Source of the DNA: Acidimicrobiaceae bacterium
GTDB lineage: Bacteria > Actinomycetota > Acidimicrobiia > Acidimicrobiales > RAAP-2
Direction: 5' to 3'
DNA: 48,444 nucleotides
NCBI GenBank assembly: GCA_003170315.1
Contig: PNAH01000036.1
Location: 1 to 48,444 of the forward strand
Positions 32,894 to 40,229 of this stretch are shown here, piece after piece. Numbering within the stretch: the first letter of the stretch is position 1; every line of letters begins with the position of its first letter. The notes under the pieces are model-generated. The model searched no databases and had not been told where the DNA came from. It saw nothing but the letters and a program-made list of their open reading frames with translations. Both the position numbers and the translations under genes were made by a program.

Positions 32894-34094
32894 GGTCCTT
32901 GGCGATGGCGATGACCTGCATCTCGTCGGTGCCGGCGTAAATTCGAAGGACCCGCGCGTCGCGACTGAGTTGTTCGACCCGGTACTCCGCGATGTAGCCG
33001 TTGCCCCCGAAGATCTGAATCGCGTCGTCGGCCACCTGGCACGCCGCTTGGGCCGAGTAGAGCTTCATCGCCGAGGCCTCGGCGAAGGTGGGCACCGCGC
33101 CGTGCGACGATCGCTCGATATGGGCGAAAACCATGTTGCGCACGTTGACGCGCGCCACTTCCATCTGGGCGAGTTTGAGTTGGATGAGCTGATAATCGGC
33201 GATCGCCGTTCCCCATAGTCGACGGTGTTTGGCGTAGTCCACGGAGAGCTTGAGGCACTCTTCGATGATGCCCAGGGACATCGCGGCAACGCCGGCGCGT
33301 TCGGCGACGAAGTTGTCCCTTGCGCTTTGACGACCACCGCCCTGCGGATCTTCACTCTCCCCAAGGAGGCGATCCTTGGCGGCGTGGACGTCGCTCAAGA
33401 AAATTTCACCGGTCGGTGACCCGTGCTGACCCATCTTGCGCATCGGCGCGGCCTGGACCAACCCGTCCATTCCCTTGTCGAGCACGAACGTCAGGACCTT
33501 GCGGTTACGCAACTCCTCGCCACTGCCGTCGTCGAGCTTGGCGTACAAAACGATGGTGTCGGCGTACGGACCGTTCGTGATCCAGGTCTTCTGGCCGTTC
33601 AAGACGTAGTCCTCGCCGACGCGCTTGGCGCTGGTGCGCATGCCGCCGAGCGCGTCGGAGCCGGAGTCCGGTTCGGTGATGGCCCAGGCGCCGATCTTGT
33701 CGAGCGTCATGAGATCGAGCGCCCATCGCTCCATCTGGGCCGGCGTACCCAGTTTGTTGATCGTCCCCGCCGCGAGTCCACTCGACACCCCGAGTGAAGT
33801 GAGTAGCCCCGGGCTGACGCGGCACAGTTCGATCGTGGAGATCAGTTGCGCCGCCGGGTCCGACCCGCGACTCTCTGGCGCCGATTCTTCACCTGAGAGC
33901 TTGCGCTGGAGTTGGCGCGCGAAGGTCTCCTTCGCCATCTCCTTCAGTCCAAAGACGTCGTACATCTTTCGAAGGATCGCGTACGGGGGCATACCGTTGT
34001 GTTCGAGGTCATCGAGTTGGGGTCGGATCTCCTCGTCGACGAAGCGTCGCACGACGTCGATGATCGCTTGTTGCTCCTCGTTCCATTCGTACAT
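32880..34094 (-). CDS. Acyl-CoA dehydrogenase
   Basis: A 404-residue flavoprotein of the acyl-CoA dehydrogenase family. Visible are AWAITEPDSGSDALGGMRT and NGQKTWITNG in the FAD/substrate region, the LSDVHAAKDRLLG strand, and the C-terminal QIFGGNGYIAEYRVEQLSRDARVLRIYAGTDEMQ block, where the usual catalytic position of the ...IYAGT(S/D)E loop is retained. It introduces the alpha-beta double bond in acyl-CoA. GAGG precedes the ATG. It is monocistronic and tail-to-tail with the DUF3445 gene. Chain-length preference cannot be deduced. Confidence 0.9.
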   Translation of the reverse strand: MYEWNEEQQAIIDVVRRFVDEEIRPQLDDLEHNGMPPYAILRKMYDVFGLKEMAKETFARQLQRKLSGEESAPESRGSDPAAQLISTIELCRVSPGLLTSLGVSSGLAAGTINKLGTPAQMERWALDLMTLDKIGAWAITEPDSGSDALGGMRTSAKRVGEDYVLNGQKTWITNGPYADTIVLYAKLDDGSGEELRNRKVLTFVLDKGMDGLVQAAPMRKMGQHGSPTGEIFLSDVHAAKDRLLGESEDPQGGGRQSARDNFVAERAGVAAMSLGIIEECLKLSVDYAKHRRLWGTAIADYQLIQLKLAQMEVARVNVRNMVFAHIERSSHGAVPTFAEASAMKLYSAQAACQVADDAIQIFGGNGYIAEYRVEQLSRDARVLRIYAGTDEMQVIAIAKDLIRD

Positions 34095-34183
34095 CGCGCT
34101 ACCTCGCTCGGCGGGTGGACTTCACGACGTTGGGTTTCGTGCGCGTCACGACGGGCCGTTGCCCGGTCAACTTCGTCGTCATG

Positions 34184-34804
34184 TCAAAAGGTGGCCGGCG
34201 TCGACGGCTTGGACGAGGACAAGAGATGGTCGATCAACGTGGCGATCCACTGCGATTCGCCGACCGCGACGATCACCGGTGCCACGCACAGCCACACTTC
34301 GGCGTGGAATTGAGCGACGAACAGCACCATCAAGACGACCTCGGCGCCCACTCGTCGAAGCGGCTGTCCGCCCAGTCGCCGAGTGACGACGGCGTTGACG
34401 ACGACGAGGTTGACGCCGGGGATGAAGGCCCACGGCGTCCAGTGACCCTCGAGCTCGCGGGCGGCGAACGCGAAGCAGGCCGAGCCCACGAGGATGAGCG
34501 CGACCGCGAAGTTGCACGCCGCGACGGCGAACCACTCCGAGACCGGGTGTGCCGTGCCCGGCCAGTGGGCCAGCACACTGACCAGAATGCTGATGCCCGC
34601 GAAATCACCGGCGATCCCGTAACGGACCAATCGGTGGAGGGCTTGAATGAGCGAGAGATCGGACACGATGCTCGGCGCGGACGGCGCCTCACCGTAGGAG
34701 CGGGTCAACTCCGACCACAGCGTCCCGGTCCAGACACGCCATTGGCGCGCCCCCGAGGGATCCGGGTACCAACCGGAAGGGGCGGGGTTCGCGCTCAAAC
34801 TCAC
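34184..34804 (-). CDS. DUF2510 membrane protein
   Basis: A 206-residue protein. The N-terminal segment GWYPDPSGARQWRVWTGTLW (11-30) is a DUF2510 module, common in actinobacterial membrane proteins. It is followed by about four helices (65-85, 90-110, 118-136, 150-182), with a DUF4328-like feel (TPWAFIPGVNLVVVNAVVTRRLG). GTG 34804 is used; GAGGCT ends six bases before it, so it may be leaderless. Function is unknown. Confidence 0.7.
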   Translation of the reverse strand: MSLSANPAPSGWYPDPSGARQWRVWTGTLWSELTRSYGEAPSAPSIVSDLSLIQALHRLVRYGIAGDFAGISILVSVLAHWPGTAHPVSEWFAVAACNFAVALILVGSACFAFAARELEGHWTPWAFIPGVNLVVVNAVVTRRLGGQPLRRVGAEVVLMVLFVAQFHAEVWLCVAPVIVAVGESQWIATLIDHLLSSSKPSTPATF

Positions 34805-34911
34805 TCCTCTAGCCTCTCATACAAACCAAGGGAAGGGTCGATGTGAGCCCCACGCGCGCGGACGCCGCCCCGACTTCGGTGTCCCAGCACCACGTCACAC
34901 TCACCGAAGAG

Positions 34912-35961
34912 CTAAGGACGCAGCGTCATCACGGTCGTCACGCCGATCGCCGCACAGATCTTCGATCCGCACGCAACGTCGGTAATTGGTGTGGGCACGT
35001 ACGTGAGTTTCGCCACCTCGAGCGAACCGGACGTCAGCGTGGCCAGCCACGGTGCGGACGAACTCGTCGTGCCGCCCACGACGCATCGCTTCAGCGACGT
35101 GCAGGCGAGAGTCAAGATCGAACTTCGCAGCGAGGCCACCTTGGACCACGAGTGTCCGAAGTTGTCCGTTCGCACGACGCGCCAACCGGTCGAAAGTTTC
35201 GCGAGCCCCAGACATTTACGTCCGGCACAGTGGAGTGAGGTGAGCGCCGCCCAGGTGATCGTGGAGAAGCCCGTCCGGAGCGTCCACGTGACACCGCCAT
35301 CGTTGGTCACGTAGACCTCAACACCGTTGGAGGCATTGAGAAAGCTCGCCAAGCAATCGAGTTCGGTAGGACAAGAGAGCGAGGTCACCGAGTCTTTTGA
35401 CGGGACGCCGAAGCTGACCGTTGTCGACCACGTGGTGCCCCCGTCGTGGGTAGTGAGAAATCTCGGGCCACTCTTTCCCGAATCGACGATGGCACACGTC
35501 ATCGACGCGTAGCAGCTGATCACCTCGATGCCGAGCGCTCCCGTCGGCGCCGTCTCGCTGCTGATCGAGTGCGAGCTGGCGTCGTAGCGCCACACCAGTT
35601 CACCGTTCGCTTGCGATCCCACGAACAGGCAACCGTCGCTCCAACATGACGAGGATTGGATGTTTGTCGCCGTGTCGGCGCTTGGTACGTCGAGGGCCGC
35701 CCAGCGACCACTGGCCGATCGGTACTCGCCGACCGACGACAGACTCGCGTCAAAATCCGAGGTCCCCAACGCCACGCACGAGTTACTCGTCGTGCAGCCA
35801 ACGGCCGAGAGCGGCACCGAGAAACTAATGGCGGGAAGACCGGTCACGTGCGGGATCACCGCCGGCGTCGTCGAGGCGCACGACGCCAACACCACGCCCG
35901 CGACCGAGCACGTCGCCGCGATTCGTACCAGTGAACGGACGCGGGCTGGTACTCGATTCAT
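34912..35961 (-). CDS. Lipoprotein with BNR/beta-propeller-like repeats
   Basis: A 349-residue exported protein. The signal peptide ends in a lipobox, VVLASC (about 22-27), so it should be lipid-anchored. Two Asp-box motifs, TTHDGGTTWS and VTNDGGVTWT, and a weaker TDNFGHSWS mark sialidase/BNR-type propeller blades; each blade also carries a C---C-like pair (for example CYASMTC, CPTELDC, CAGRKC), suggesting disulfides. No sialidase catalytic residues are evident, so a binding or structural role is more likely. AAGGA precedes the ATG. Confidence 0.75.
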   Translation of the reverse strand: MNRVPARVRSLVRIAATCSVAGVVLASCASTTPAVIPHVTGLPAISFSVPLSAVGCTTSNSCVALGTSDFDASLSSVGEYRSASGRWAALDVPSADTATNIQSSSCWSDGCLFVGSQANGELVWRYDASSHSISSETAPTGALGIEVISCYASMTCAIVDSGKSGPRFLTTHDGGTTWSTTVSFGVPSKDSVTSLSCPTELDCLASFLNASNGVEVYVTNDGGVTWTLRTGFSTITWAALTSLHCAGRKCLGLAKLSTGWRVVRTDNFGHSWSKVASLRSSILTLACTSLKRCVVGGTTSSSAPWLATLTSGSLEVAKLTYVPTPITDVACGSKICAAIGVTTVMTLRP

Positions 35962-36065
35962 TGTTTCCTTGTGATTGTGACGACCGTTGTCGCTGTGTTG
36001 ATGTTACTAATCAGAGGTTCAGCTCTTCATCGGCCTCGACAAGGTAGAGGTCTAACTTGGGAATC

Positions 36066-37214
36066 ATGAACTGGGTCGATGTGCTCATCGTCGCGATCGC
36101 CATCGTGGCCGCGATTGGGGGCTGGTTCCAAGGCGCCATCCGACAGGTCCTGGGTTGGATCGGATTGATCGCCGGCTTCTACGTTGGTATCGCGATCGCG
36201 CCGTCACTCTCGACGAAGATCACTCACTCGTCGTGGCGACCGATCCTGGCGATGGTCATCGTCGGGGTCGCGGCCTACGCCGGACACTTCCTTGGTCATC
36301 TACTCGGTGCCTCTATCCGGAGGACCGTGAAGATGGTGAAGTTGGGTCTCGTCGACTCCGTCGCCGGTGTGGTGGTCGGGGTTGTCGGCGCCCTCATTAC
36401 TGTCTGGATCGTGGCGGCGTTGCTGGTCGCCACGTCGTGGTCCGCCGCCGCCAGCGGAATCCAAGGGTCGAGCATCATCAAAACACTCGATAAGGATCTT
36501 CCGAACGTTCCCTCAGCTGAGGCTCGACTCCAGTCGATGCTTCGAAACGCCGACTTCCCCAGCGTCTTCGCGAGCATCGTCGCGCCGACGGTTCCGTCGT
36601 CGGGCCCCGCGCCGAAGCTCGGCAAGAACACGTTGTCACCTACTTCGCCGATTCAGATCCTCAAGGTTCTCGCGATGGGATGCTCCGACACGCATCAAGG
36701 AACGGGATTCTTCGTCACGCCGCAACTGGTAGTCACGAACGCCCACGTCGTGGCGGGCGCGGCGAGCGTCACCGTCGGGGGAGTACCGGCGAAAGTGGCG
36801 CTCTTCGATCCGGTCAATGATCTGGCGATATTGCGAGTGGCCACGAAGGCGTCGCCCATGAAGTTCGTGCCGTCGGTACCGTCGTCGAGAACGAGGGCTG
36901 AGGTAATCGGCTTTCCCCTCGACGGGAGGCGAACCATCAGTCCTTCGATCATCAACGGTGAGATCACCGCGGAGTCGAGGGACATCTACGACAAGCAAAC
37001 CTTCGCTCGCACGGTGCTGGTGGTCTACTCCAACATTGAACCGGGTAACTCCGGCAGCCCGGTGTTAATTCATGGCGACGTCGCGGGCGTGGTGTTTTCG
37101 AAGTCACTCAGTCAGAGCGAAACGGCCTACGCCATTCCGGCCTCGACCGTCAAACGTGACCTGGCTCGGACACCGGCCAATGGCGCCGAGTCGACGCAGA
37201 GCTGTTTGAACTAG
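36066..37214 (+). CDS. marP: MarP-like membrane-anchored serine protease
   Basis: A 382-residue protein with four N-terminal helices of the CvpA/colicin-V type (about 3-20, 26-47, 58-82, 98-124), then a periplasmic chymotrypsin-fold protease. The triad is H227 (TNAHVV), D252 (NDLAIL) and S329 (EPGNSGSP). C206 at the start of the protease domain and C380 at the C-terminus match the two cysteines that form the activating disulfide in mycobacterial MarP, needed there for acid and oxidative-stress survival. ATG 36066 lies seven bases after TAACTT. Its stop shares CTAG with the convergent gabT. Confidence 0.85.
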   Translation: MNWVDVLIVAIAIVAAIGGWFQGAIRQVLGWIGLIAGFYVGIAIAPSLSTKITHSSWRPILAMVIVGVAAYAGHFLGHLLGASIRRTVKMVKLGLVDSVAGVVVGVVGALITVWIVAALLVATSWSAAASGIQGSSIIKTLDKDLPNVPSAEARLQSMLRNADFPSVFASIVAPTVPSSGPAPKLGKNTLSPTSPIQILKVLAMGCSDTHQGTGFFVTPQLVVTNAHVVAGAASVTVGGVPAKVALFDPVNDLAILRVATKASPMKFVPSVPSSRTRAEVIGFPLDGRRTISPSIINGEITAESRDIYDKQTFARTVLVVYSNIEPGNSGSPVLIHGDVAGVVFSKSLSQSETAYAIPASTVKRDLARTPANGAESTQSCLN

Positions 37215-38548
37215 CTGGTGGAACGAACCGCAGCGCCCACGACGTCGAGTCCGTCGGCCAGTTGGGCGTCGGAGATCACCAGTGGCGGCAGCAGTCGTAC
37301 GACGTTGCCGTACGTGCCACACGAGATCGCGATGACGCCGTTCTGGTTGCAGTAGTTGACGATGGCCTTGACCGCTGCGGGGTTCGGGTCCTTGGTGCCG
37401 GGCTGCACGAACTCCATGGCGACCATCGCGCCACGTCCGCGCACGTCGCCGATGATGGCGACGTCCTGGGCGAGGGAACGTAGGTTAGCGAAGAGGATCT
37501 CTCCGATCTCCCGGGCCCGGGCCATCAGGTTTCGGTCGCGCAGGGTCTTGATGGTGGCCAGGGCCGCCGCGCACGCTACCGGGTTGCCGCCGTAGGTGCC
37601 GCCGAGACCGCCTTCGTGGACCGCGTTCATCAACTCCGCTCGACCGGTCACGCCGGCCAGCGGCATGCCGCCGGCCAGACCCTTGGCGGTGGTCACGATG
37701 TCCGGGATGACGCCTTCGTGGTCGACGGCGAACCAGTCGCCGGTACGACAGAAGCCGCTTTGGATTTCGTCGGCGATGAAGACCACGCCGTTGGCCGTCG
37801 TCCACTCCGACAAGGCCGGCAAGAAACCGTCGGCCGGCACGACGAAGCCGCCCTCACCTTGAATCGGCTCGATGAGTAGACCGGCGACGTTCTTGGCGCC
37901 GACCTGGGTCTCGATCATCTTGATCGCGAGCGCGGCCGCCTCGGCCCCGCTCAGCCCGTCGCGGAACGGGTAGCTCATCGGGACCCGGTAGATCTCGGGG
38001 GCGAAGGGGCCGAAGCGGTCCTTGTAGGGCATGTTCTTCGACGTGAGGGCCATGGTCAAGTTGGTGCGACCGTGATAGGCGTGGTCGAAGACGACGATCG
38101 CCTGGCGACCGGTTGCGAGGCGAGCGATCTTCACGGCGTTCTCAATGGCCTCGGCGCCGGAGTTGAATAGCGCGGAGGTTTTGGCGTGCGAACCGGGAGT
38201 GATGGCGGCGAGCTCTTCGCAGACCTCGACGTAGCTCTCGTACGGGTTCACCATGAAACAGGTGTGCGTGAAAGCGGCCACCTGGGCGCTCACGGCCTCC
38301 ACCAGTTCGGGCACGGCGTGGCCGATCGAGGTGACGGCGATGCCCGAGCCGAGGTCCAGGATCTGGTTGCCGTCGACGTCCACCAGGATCGCGCCTTCTG
38401 CGCGGTCAATATAGATAGGGAATCCCACCGTCAGTCCGGTGCTCACCACCGCCTGCCGACGCTCGTGCAGGGCGCGCGATTTCGGACCGGGCAACTCGGT
38501 AACAACCTTGCGCTCGGTTCCCACTGATGTATCGATTGACGAAACCAT
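37211..38548 (-). CDS. gabT: 4-aminobutyrate aminotransferase
   Basis: A 445-residue class III aminotransferase that converts GABA and 2-oxoglutarate to succinic semialdehyde and glutamate. Features include LDLGSGIAVTSIGH, FNSGAEAIENAVKIAR, DHAYHGRTNLTMALT, IEPIQGEGGFVVP, FIADEIQSGFCRTG, and the PLP lysine in TTAKGLAGGMPLAG. The YHGRTNLTMALT and GEGGF features fit GabT rather than the ornithine enzyme. ATG 38548 has AGGAGAG upstream and is preferred to an in-frame GTG 57 bases earlier. No succinic-semialdehyde dehydrogenase is adjacent. Confidence 0.87.
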   Translation of the reverse strand: MVSSIDTSVGTERKVVTELPGPKSRALHERRQAVVSTGLTVGFPIYIDRAEGAILVDVDGNQILDLGSGIAVTSIGHAVPELVEAVSAQVAAFTHTCFMVNPYESYVEVCEELAAITPGSHAKTSALFNSGAEAIENAVKIARLATGRQAIVVFDHAYHGRTNLTMALTSKNMPYKDRFGPFAPEIYRVPMSYPFRDGLSGAEAAALAIKMIETQVGAKNVAGLLIEPIQGEGGFVVPADGFLPALSEWTTANGVVFIADEIQSGFCRTGDWFAVDHEGVIPDIVTTAKGLAGGMPLAGVTGRAELMNAVHEGGLGGTYGGNPVACAAALATIKTLRDRNLMARAREIGEILFANLRSLAQDVAIIGDVRGRGAMVAMEFVQPGTKDPNPAAVKAIVNYCNQNGVIAISCGTYGNVVRLLPPLVISDAQLADGLDVVGAAVRSTS

Positions 38549-38661
38549 GGCACTCTCCTGAGAGTCGTCGGCTCGCGCCGAACGATTCCAGCGTACCTGC
38601 ATCACGAAAGACCCTCACCGGAACAGAAAACGGGTGACCAAAGTCACCCGTTTGCTGCTGG

Positions 38662-38746
38662 CGGAGGAGGTGGGATTTGAACCCACGGTGCCCGGAGACA
38701 CAGCAGTTTTCGAGACTGCCCGATTCGGCCGCTCTCGCACCCCTCC
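38662..38746 (-). tRNA. tRNA-Ser (CGA anticodon)
   Basis: An 85-nt class II tRNA. Acceptor GGAGGGG pairs with CTCCTCC (one G-T), anticodon stem GCAGT/ACTGC encloses CTCGAAA (anticodon CGA), there is a long variable arm GTCTCCGGGCAC, and the T arm is GTGGG-TTCAAAT-CCCAC. Discriminator is G. Confidence 0.95.
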
Positions 38747-38805
38747 GTCGAGAAGTCTACAACGCGACTTCATGACTACTTTGGCGCGTCGATGCGGCGC
38801 CTCGG

Positions 38806-38821
38806 TAAGTTCATTGACGTG
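38806..38821 (+). promoter_or_regulatory. Leaderless-type tadA promoter
   Basis: TAAGTT (38806-38811), seven bases, then GTG 38819. This supports the shorter TadA start. Confidence 0.45.
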
Positions 38822-39283
38822 GATGACATCCAGAACGATGAACTCTTCATGCGCGCGGCACTCGACATCGCGATCGTGGCCGCGGGACACGAGGACGTTC
38901 CCGTCGGCTGCGTCTTGGTGGAGAACGACGTCGTGATCGGCGTGGGGGAGAACCGGCGCGAACTCGATCAGGATCCCACGGCCCACGCCGAAATCGTCGC
39001 GCTACGGGACGCGGCGTTCTCACGACCCTCGTGGCGCATGGACGAGGTCACGGCGTACGTCACGTTGGAGCCGTGCGTCATGTGCGCCGGTGCGCTCTTG
39101 AACGCGCGCGTGCGTCGAGTGGTGATCGGAGCGCTCGACGAGAAGGCCGGCGCCGTGGGATCTCGCTACAACGTCTTGAGCGATCCGCGGCTCATGCACG
39201 AGGCCTCGCTCACCTACGGCGTGCTCGCGAGTGATTCGGCCGAATTGCTGCGCACTTTCTTCGAAGAACGCCGCGCCGACTGA
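38819..39283 (+). CDS. tadA: tRNA-specific adenosine deaminase
   Basis: A 154-residue zinc deaminase that makes inosine at the wobble base of tRNA-Arg(ACG); that substrate tRNA is encoded at 21190 in this window. Motifs are PTAHAEIVAL with the catalytic H-E pair, and EPCVMCAGALLNARV with the zinc cysteines. GTG 38819 gives an N-terminus like other TadA proteins (NDELFMRAALDIA); an ATG at 38792 adds nine residues but has no signal. A hairpin-rich spacer separates it from the HAD gene. Confidence 0.88.
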   Translation: MDDIQNDELFMRAALDIAIVAAGHEDVPVGCVLVENDVVIGVGENRRELDQDPTAHAEIVALRDAAFSRPSWRMDEVTAYVTLEPCVMCAGALLNARVRRVVIGALDEKAGAVGSRYNVLSDPRLMHEASLTYGVLASDSAELLRTFFEERRAD

Positions 39284-39310
39284 CTCGCGGAGTGAGTGCC
39301 ATGACCGGCG

Positions 39311-39340
39311 CCGGCGGACGAGGGATGACCCTCGCGCCGG
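39311..39340 (+). promoter_or_regulatory. Strong hairpin in the leader of the HAD hydrolase gene
   Basis: Stem CCGGCG/CGCCGG is followed, after a two-base bulge, by CGAGGG/CCCTCG with loop ATGA. There is no T-run, so it is not a classic terminator. It ends about 12 bases before the Shine-Dalgarno GGAGGAG. Confidence 0.45.
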
Positions 39341-39362
39341 CCATCGCGGAGGAGAGTTTCCA

Positions 39363-40031
39363 ATGAACGACGTTGAGTTGATCTGCTTTGACATGGCCGG
39401 CACGACCGTCCTCGACAACGGCCTCGTGCTGGGGGCCTTTCGACGCACGATTGAGGACCTGGAGGTCAACGCCGACGGGGCCGAATCGGCGGAGGCGTAC
39501 ATCGTTGAGACAATGGGTCAGTCGAAGATCGAGGTCTTCACGCACCTCTTCGGCGAACGGGCGTCGATCGCCAACGAGGCCTTCGAGCGCAACTTCGTGG
39601 AATCGGCCCAAGAGTTCGGCGTCAGCGAGATTCCGGGCACCCGTTCGACCGTGGAGACCTTGCGCGACGTCGGACTACAGGTGGCTCTCACGACCGGCTT
39701 TTCACCGACGACGCGAGAGGCGCTCGTCGACGTGCTGGGTTGGGGAGACCTGTTTGAGCTTCGCGTCTCTCCCGCCGACGCCGGTCGCGGTCGACCGGCG
39801 CCGGACATGCTGTGGTGGTGTGCTTTGAAGTCCCAGATCACGGCGGCCAGTTCTTTGATGGTGGTGGGCGACACCGCTTCGGACATGGTGGCCGGGCTGC
39901 GCGCCGGTGCCGGTTACTGCGTAGGCGTTCTTTCGGGCAATGACGATCAAGCTCGACTGATCGCCAATGGCGCCGACGACGTCATCGACTCGGTCGTGGA
40001 CCTACTTAGTTTTGACCTTCTTCTGAGTTAG
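39363..40031 (+). CDS. HAD-superfamily hydrolase, PhnX (phosphonatase)-like
   Basis: A 222-residue HAD phosphatase. Motif I is FDMAGTTVLDNG (9-20), with the G-T in place of the usual second aspartate position, as in phosphonatase-like proteins. Motif II threonine is in VALTTGFSP, the lysine/arginine region is GRGRPAPDML, and motif III/IV is VGDTASDMVAG. It resembles the PhnX-like family (TIGR03351, from memory) but lacks adjacent phosphonate genes. ATG 39363 follows GGAGGAG. It overlaps a small minus-strand frame at its end. Confidence 0.8.
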   Translation: MNDVELICFDMAGTTVLDNGLVLGAFRRTIEDLEVNADGAESAEAYIVETMGQSKIEVFTHLFGERASIANEAFERNFVESAQEFGVSEIPGTRSTVETLRDVGLQVALTTGFSPTTREALVDVLGWGDLFELRVSPADAGRGRPAPDMLWWCALKSQITAASSLMVVGDTASDMVAGLRAGAGYCVGVLSGNDDQARLIANGADDVIDSVVDLLSFDLLLS

Positions 40032-40182
40032 TGGTCGCCCACAGCGTTTCCCACTTACGATCCAGTTTCGAACAGGGCGTTGACGACCCTTTCTTCTCCT
40101 GCATCTCGGTCAGTTGGCCCAGGAAGTCGGCGGCCGAGGAAGATCCGCCGGTCGCCGGCGTCGCTTGGCTCAGTGGCGCCAT
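40006..40182 (-). CDS. Possible 58-residue hydrophilic protein
   Basis: A frame from ATG 40180-40182 to TAA 40006-40008, with GC-rich codon use. The product has a Ser/Ala/Thr-rich N-terminus and a charged, Trp-containing C-terminal half (KLDRKWETLWATT). It starts 48 bases downstream of the histidine kinase stop on the same strand and overlaps the HAD gene's 3' end by 26 bases. No Shine-Dalgarno or -10 is clear. It may be a small downstream gene of the kinase transcript, or chance. Confidence 0.35.
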   Translation of the reverse strand: MAPLSQATPATGGSSSAADFLGQLTEMQEKKGSSTPCSKLDRKWETLWATTNSEEGQN

Positions 40183-40229
40183 TTTGTGACGCGCGCGCCA
40201 ATGTCACCAGGGCGTCACGTCCGCGGCGA

